Shown here: piece by piece, positions 62,819-64,000 of the stretch
How positions within the stretch are numbered: position 1 is the first letter of the stretch
Layout: the number at the start of each line of letters is the position of its first letter
Assembly (NCBI GenBank): GCA_014804755.1
Contig: JAAUZE010000028.1
Span: 1 to 64,000 of the forward strand
DNA: 64,000 nt
Reading direction: 5' to 3'
From: Lachnospiraceae bacterium
GTDB taxonomy: Bacteria > Bacillota > Clostridia > Lachnospirales > Lachnospiraceae
The notes under the pieces: model-generated
The model's input: the letters and a program-made list of their open reading frames with translations, nothing else
What the model was told of the DNA's origin: nothing
The model's database searches: none
Translations under genes and position numbers: made by a program

Positions 62819-62894
62819 ATTTGTCACCTTCTTGCACATTCTTCTTTTGGAATTTATTATACCCAATTGTAGGCCTTTCTACAACCCACCATCA

Positions 62895-63009
62895 CATTTT
62901 CCGAAGGACTTTTTGATCATATCTCCATTTTTCCAAATGACTTTTCCTCTTATTCTCACATTTTCCAAACAACTTTTAATATATTTTTACATTTTTCCGA
63001 ACCACTTTT
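62895..63009. repeat. Four direct repeats upstream of the inserted AAA-DUF4143 gene
   Basis: Variants of CATTTTTCCAAACGACTTTT start at 62895, 62926, 62959 and 62990, 31-33 bp apart (about three helical turns), spanning most of the 252-bp gap between spmA and the AAA gene. The 3688 AAA gene has at most one weak similar site (near 5001). Confidence 0.82.
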
Positions 63010-63070
63010 GTAATATCTTTTTTGCAAATCAGTTTCCCCATATCTGACACTATTCCGCAAGAACTCCCCC

Positions 63071-63703
63071 TCACAGCATCCCCTTCTTCCGCTCCCGTCC
63101 CGCGCGGATCGCCGCATAGAGCAGTCCCGCCACGGTGGACGCCGATGTTGCGATGATCGCTGGCGCGATAATACTTGCCGGATTCACACTCCCGTACTGG
63201 CTCCTGTACGCGATCATATTTACCGGAATCAATTGCAGCGAAGAGATATTCAAAACAAGAAAGGTGCACATTTCACGTGAAGCGCAGCGCGCATGCTCCT
63301 CCCACTGCGCAGGATATTTACGCTTACAATTTTCCACATGCAGCTCCCGAAGCGCTTCCATCGCCTTTAACCCCGCAGGCGTGCAAGCCCAGCCGAGTCC
63401 CAGCAGATTCGCGACAATATTGGTCGAAATATGCTCTCTCGCAGGATGATCCTTCGGAATATCCGGAAACAGCCAGGTCAAAAACGGATTCAGTTTCCGA
63501 TTCAACGATGCAATGATGCCTGCATCCCGTGCAATCTCCATGAGCCCCACCCATAAAGACATCACCCCGATCATCGTGATGCAGAGCGAGACCGCCTCCT
63601 TTGCCGAATCCAGTGCAGCGTCCGTCACCGCCTCCATATTTCCCGTCACCGCGCCGTATACAACGCCGATGATGATCATAAGCCCCCATATTTTATTTAG
63701 CAT
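63071..63703 (-). CDS. spmA: Spore maturation protein A
   Basis: About 210 aa with helices and gate segments: MLNKIWGLMIIIGVVYGA, ALDSAKEAVSLCITMIGVMSLW, NIVANLLGLGWACTPAGLKAME, FLVLNISSLQLIPVNMIAYRSQYG. Acts with SpmB in spore dehydration. The N-terminus is set at 63703; the frame opens to 63763 without clear support, and no ideal ribosome site was seen. Confidence 0.92.
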   Translation of the reverse strand: MLNKIWGLMIIIGVVYGAVTGNMEAVTDAALDSAKEAVSLCITMIGVMSLWVGLMEIARDAGIIASLNRKLNPFLTWLFPDIPKDHPAREHISTNIVANLLGLGWACTPAGLKAMEALRELHVENCKRKYPAQWEEHARCASREMCTFLVLNISSLQLIPVNMIAYRSQYGSVNPASIIAPAIIATSASTVAGLLYAAIRAGRERKKGML

Positions 63704-63763
63704 AAATGTTTGCGGAATCTCCTCCGCGCCCTTTCCCTGCGCATGCGCTGTTCTTCCATACAC

Positions 63764-64000
63764 TTTACGCGCAACCCGATGAAGGTATTCCTTTCACGTA
63801 TTTCTGTCATGACGGCGTCAAAAACGTGTCCGCTTCGGATCGCATATCTTAAAAACTTGGTAACTGTATCGATTTGTACGATTTTTTTCCTCGTTTATAC
63901 TTTTTTTTGCAACCGCATTGTGCTATACTGTCAAAACGCTTGAATATATAAGGGAAAAGTTTCTTTATAAGACAATCATTCCCTGACGAAAGAAGGGACA
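63764..64000. other. Intergenic region with a candidate plus-strand promoter
   Basis: TTGTAC (63874-63879), 16 bp, TATACT (63896-63901) on the plus strand, then AGAAGGG near the window end. A plus-strand gene probably starts just beyond the window. Nothing else was seen. Confidence 0.35.

Noticed and set aside
62895-63009. CRISPR array
   Set aside because: Repeats are imperfect, ~20 bp, with only 11-13-bp AT-rich gaps and no cas genes nearby.

Overview
This window looks like a chromosome segment of a low-to-mid GC, Gram-positive, endospore-forming anaerobe, most likely Lachnospiraceae (Clostridia). The reasons are spmA/spmB sporulation genes, AGGAGG-type ribosome binding sites with frequent TTG/GTG starts, a T-box leader on metG, an SRP RNA beside tadA, CdaR/MsmX-type sugar regulation, BlaI/BlaR (M56) pairs, and many intergenic hairpin elements. 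I saw no transposase, integrase, tRNA, rRNA or CRISPR array.

Layout. 1-7.5 kb: the N-terminal part of an FtsX-type ABC permease, small hypothetical/GNAT/ClbS-like genes, an AAA ATPase with DUF4143, and a DUF1538 membrane protein paired with a P-II-like protein. 7.6-12.4 kb: an apparently intact D-Ala-D-Lac glycopeptide-resistance cluster (vanH, a VanA-type ligase carrying an unusual insertion, vanX) facing a convergent vanR-vanS two-component pair, with tandem VanR-box-like repeats upstream of vanH. 12.5-28.2 kb, mostly minus strand: fucO, a cytoplasmic sugar-sensor diguanylate cyclase, SRP RNA, tadA, a repeat-bearing hypothetical protein, a CdaR-type regulator, the shared sugar-importer ATPase msmX, a DUF624/HD-GYP pair, a D-lactate dehydrogenase, a lysophospholipase-like hydrolase, and metG under T-box control. 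28.3-35.4 kb: an XRE regulator, an unrecognised 541-residue protein, and two BlaI-BlaR loci, one with an M56-coiled-coil-M23 fusion and one with a BlaR gene broken by an internal deletion. 35.5-45.2 kb: an LprI-like lipoprotein, a peptidase E homologue, and a starch/maltodextrin locus (three-module CBM26-like surface protein, binding lipoprotein, two permeases, cytoplasmic GH13 enzyme, LacI regulator). 45.3-56.7 kb: split transketolase, DUF885 peptidase-like protein, MarR and SGNH esterase, a large coiled-coil FtsX exporter with its ATPase, a membrane-anchored Mrr-type nuclease-like protein, and a NimA-like flavoprotein. 56.8-64 kb: a membrane hypothetical, a third BlaI-BlaR pair, a Cys-rich protein, and spmA/spmB separated by a second AAA-DUF4143 gene.

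How the parts may work together. The van cluster would replace D-Ala-D-Ala peptidoglycan ends with D-Ala-D-Lac. VanH, and possibly the separate D-lactate dehydrogenase, would supply D-lactate. Three BlaI-BlaR circuits suggest extensive sensing of cell-wall stress. The maltodextrin importer has no ATPase of its own and could use MsmX from 20 kb away.

The most notable unexplained structure is a family of intergenic hairpin elements between 36 and 61 kb (A-G here). Six of them share a tail close to GGGACTGAGAAATTTCC, while their hairpin arms differ but keep their base pairing. Four elements also supply the stop codon of the gene they follow. A second structured element lies at 13731-13857, and four ~31-bp repeats precede the AAA gene inserted between spmA and spmB. 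Functional names rest on motifs read by eye; no database search was possible.
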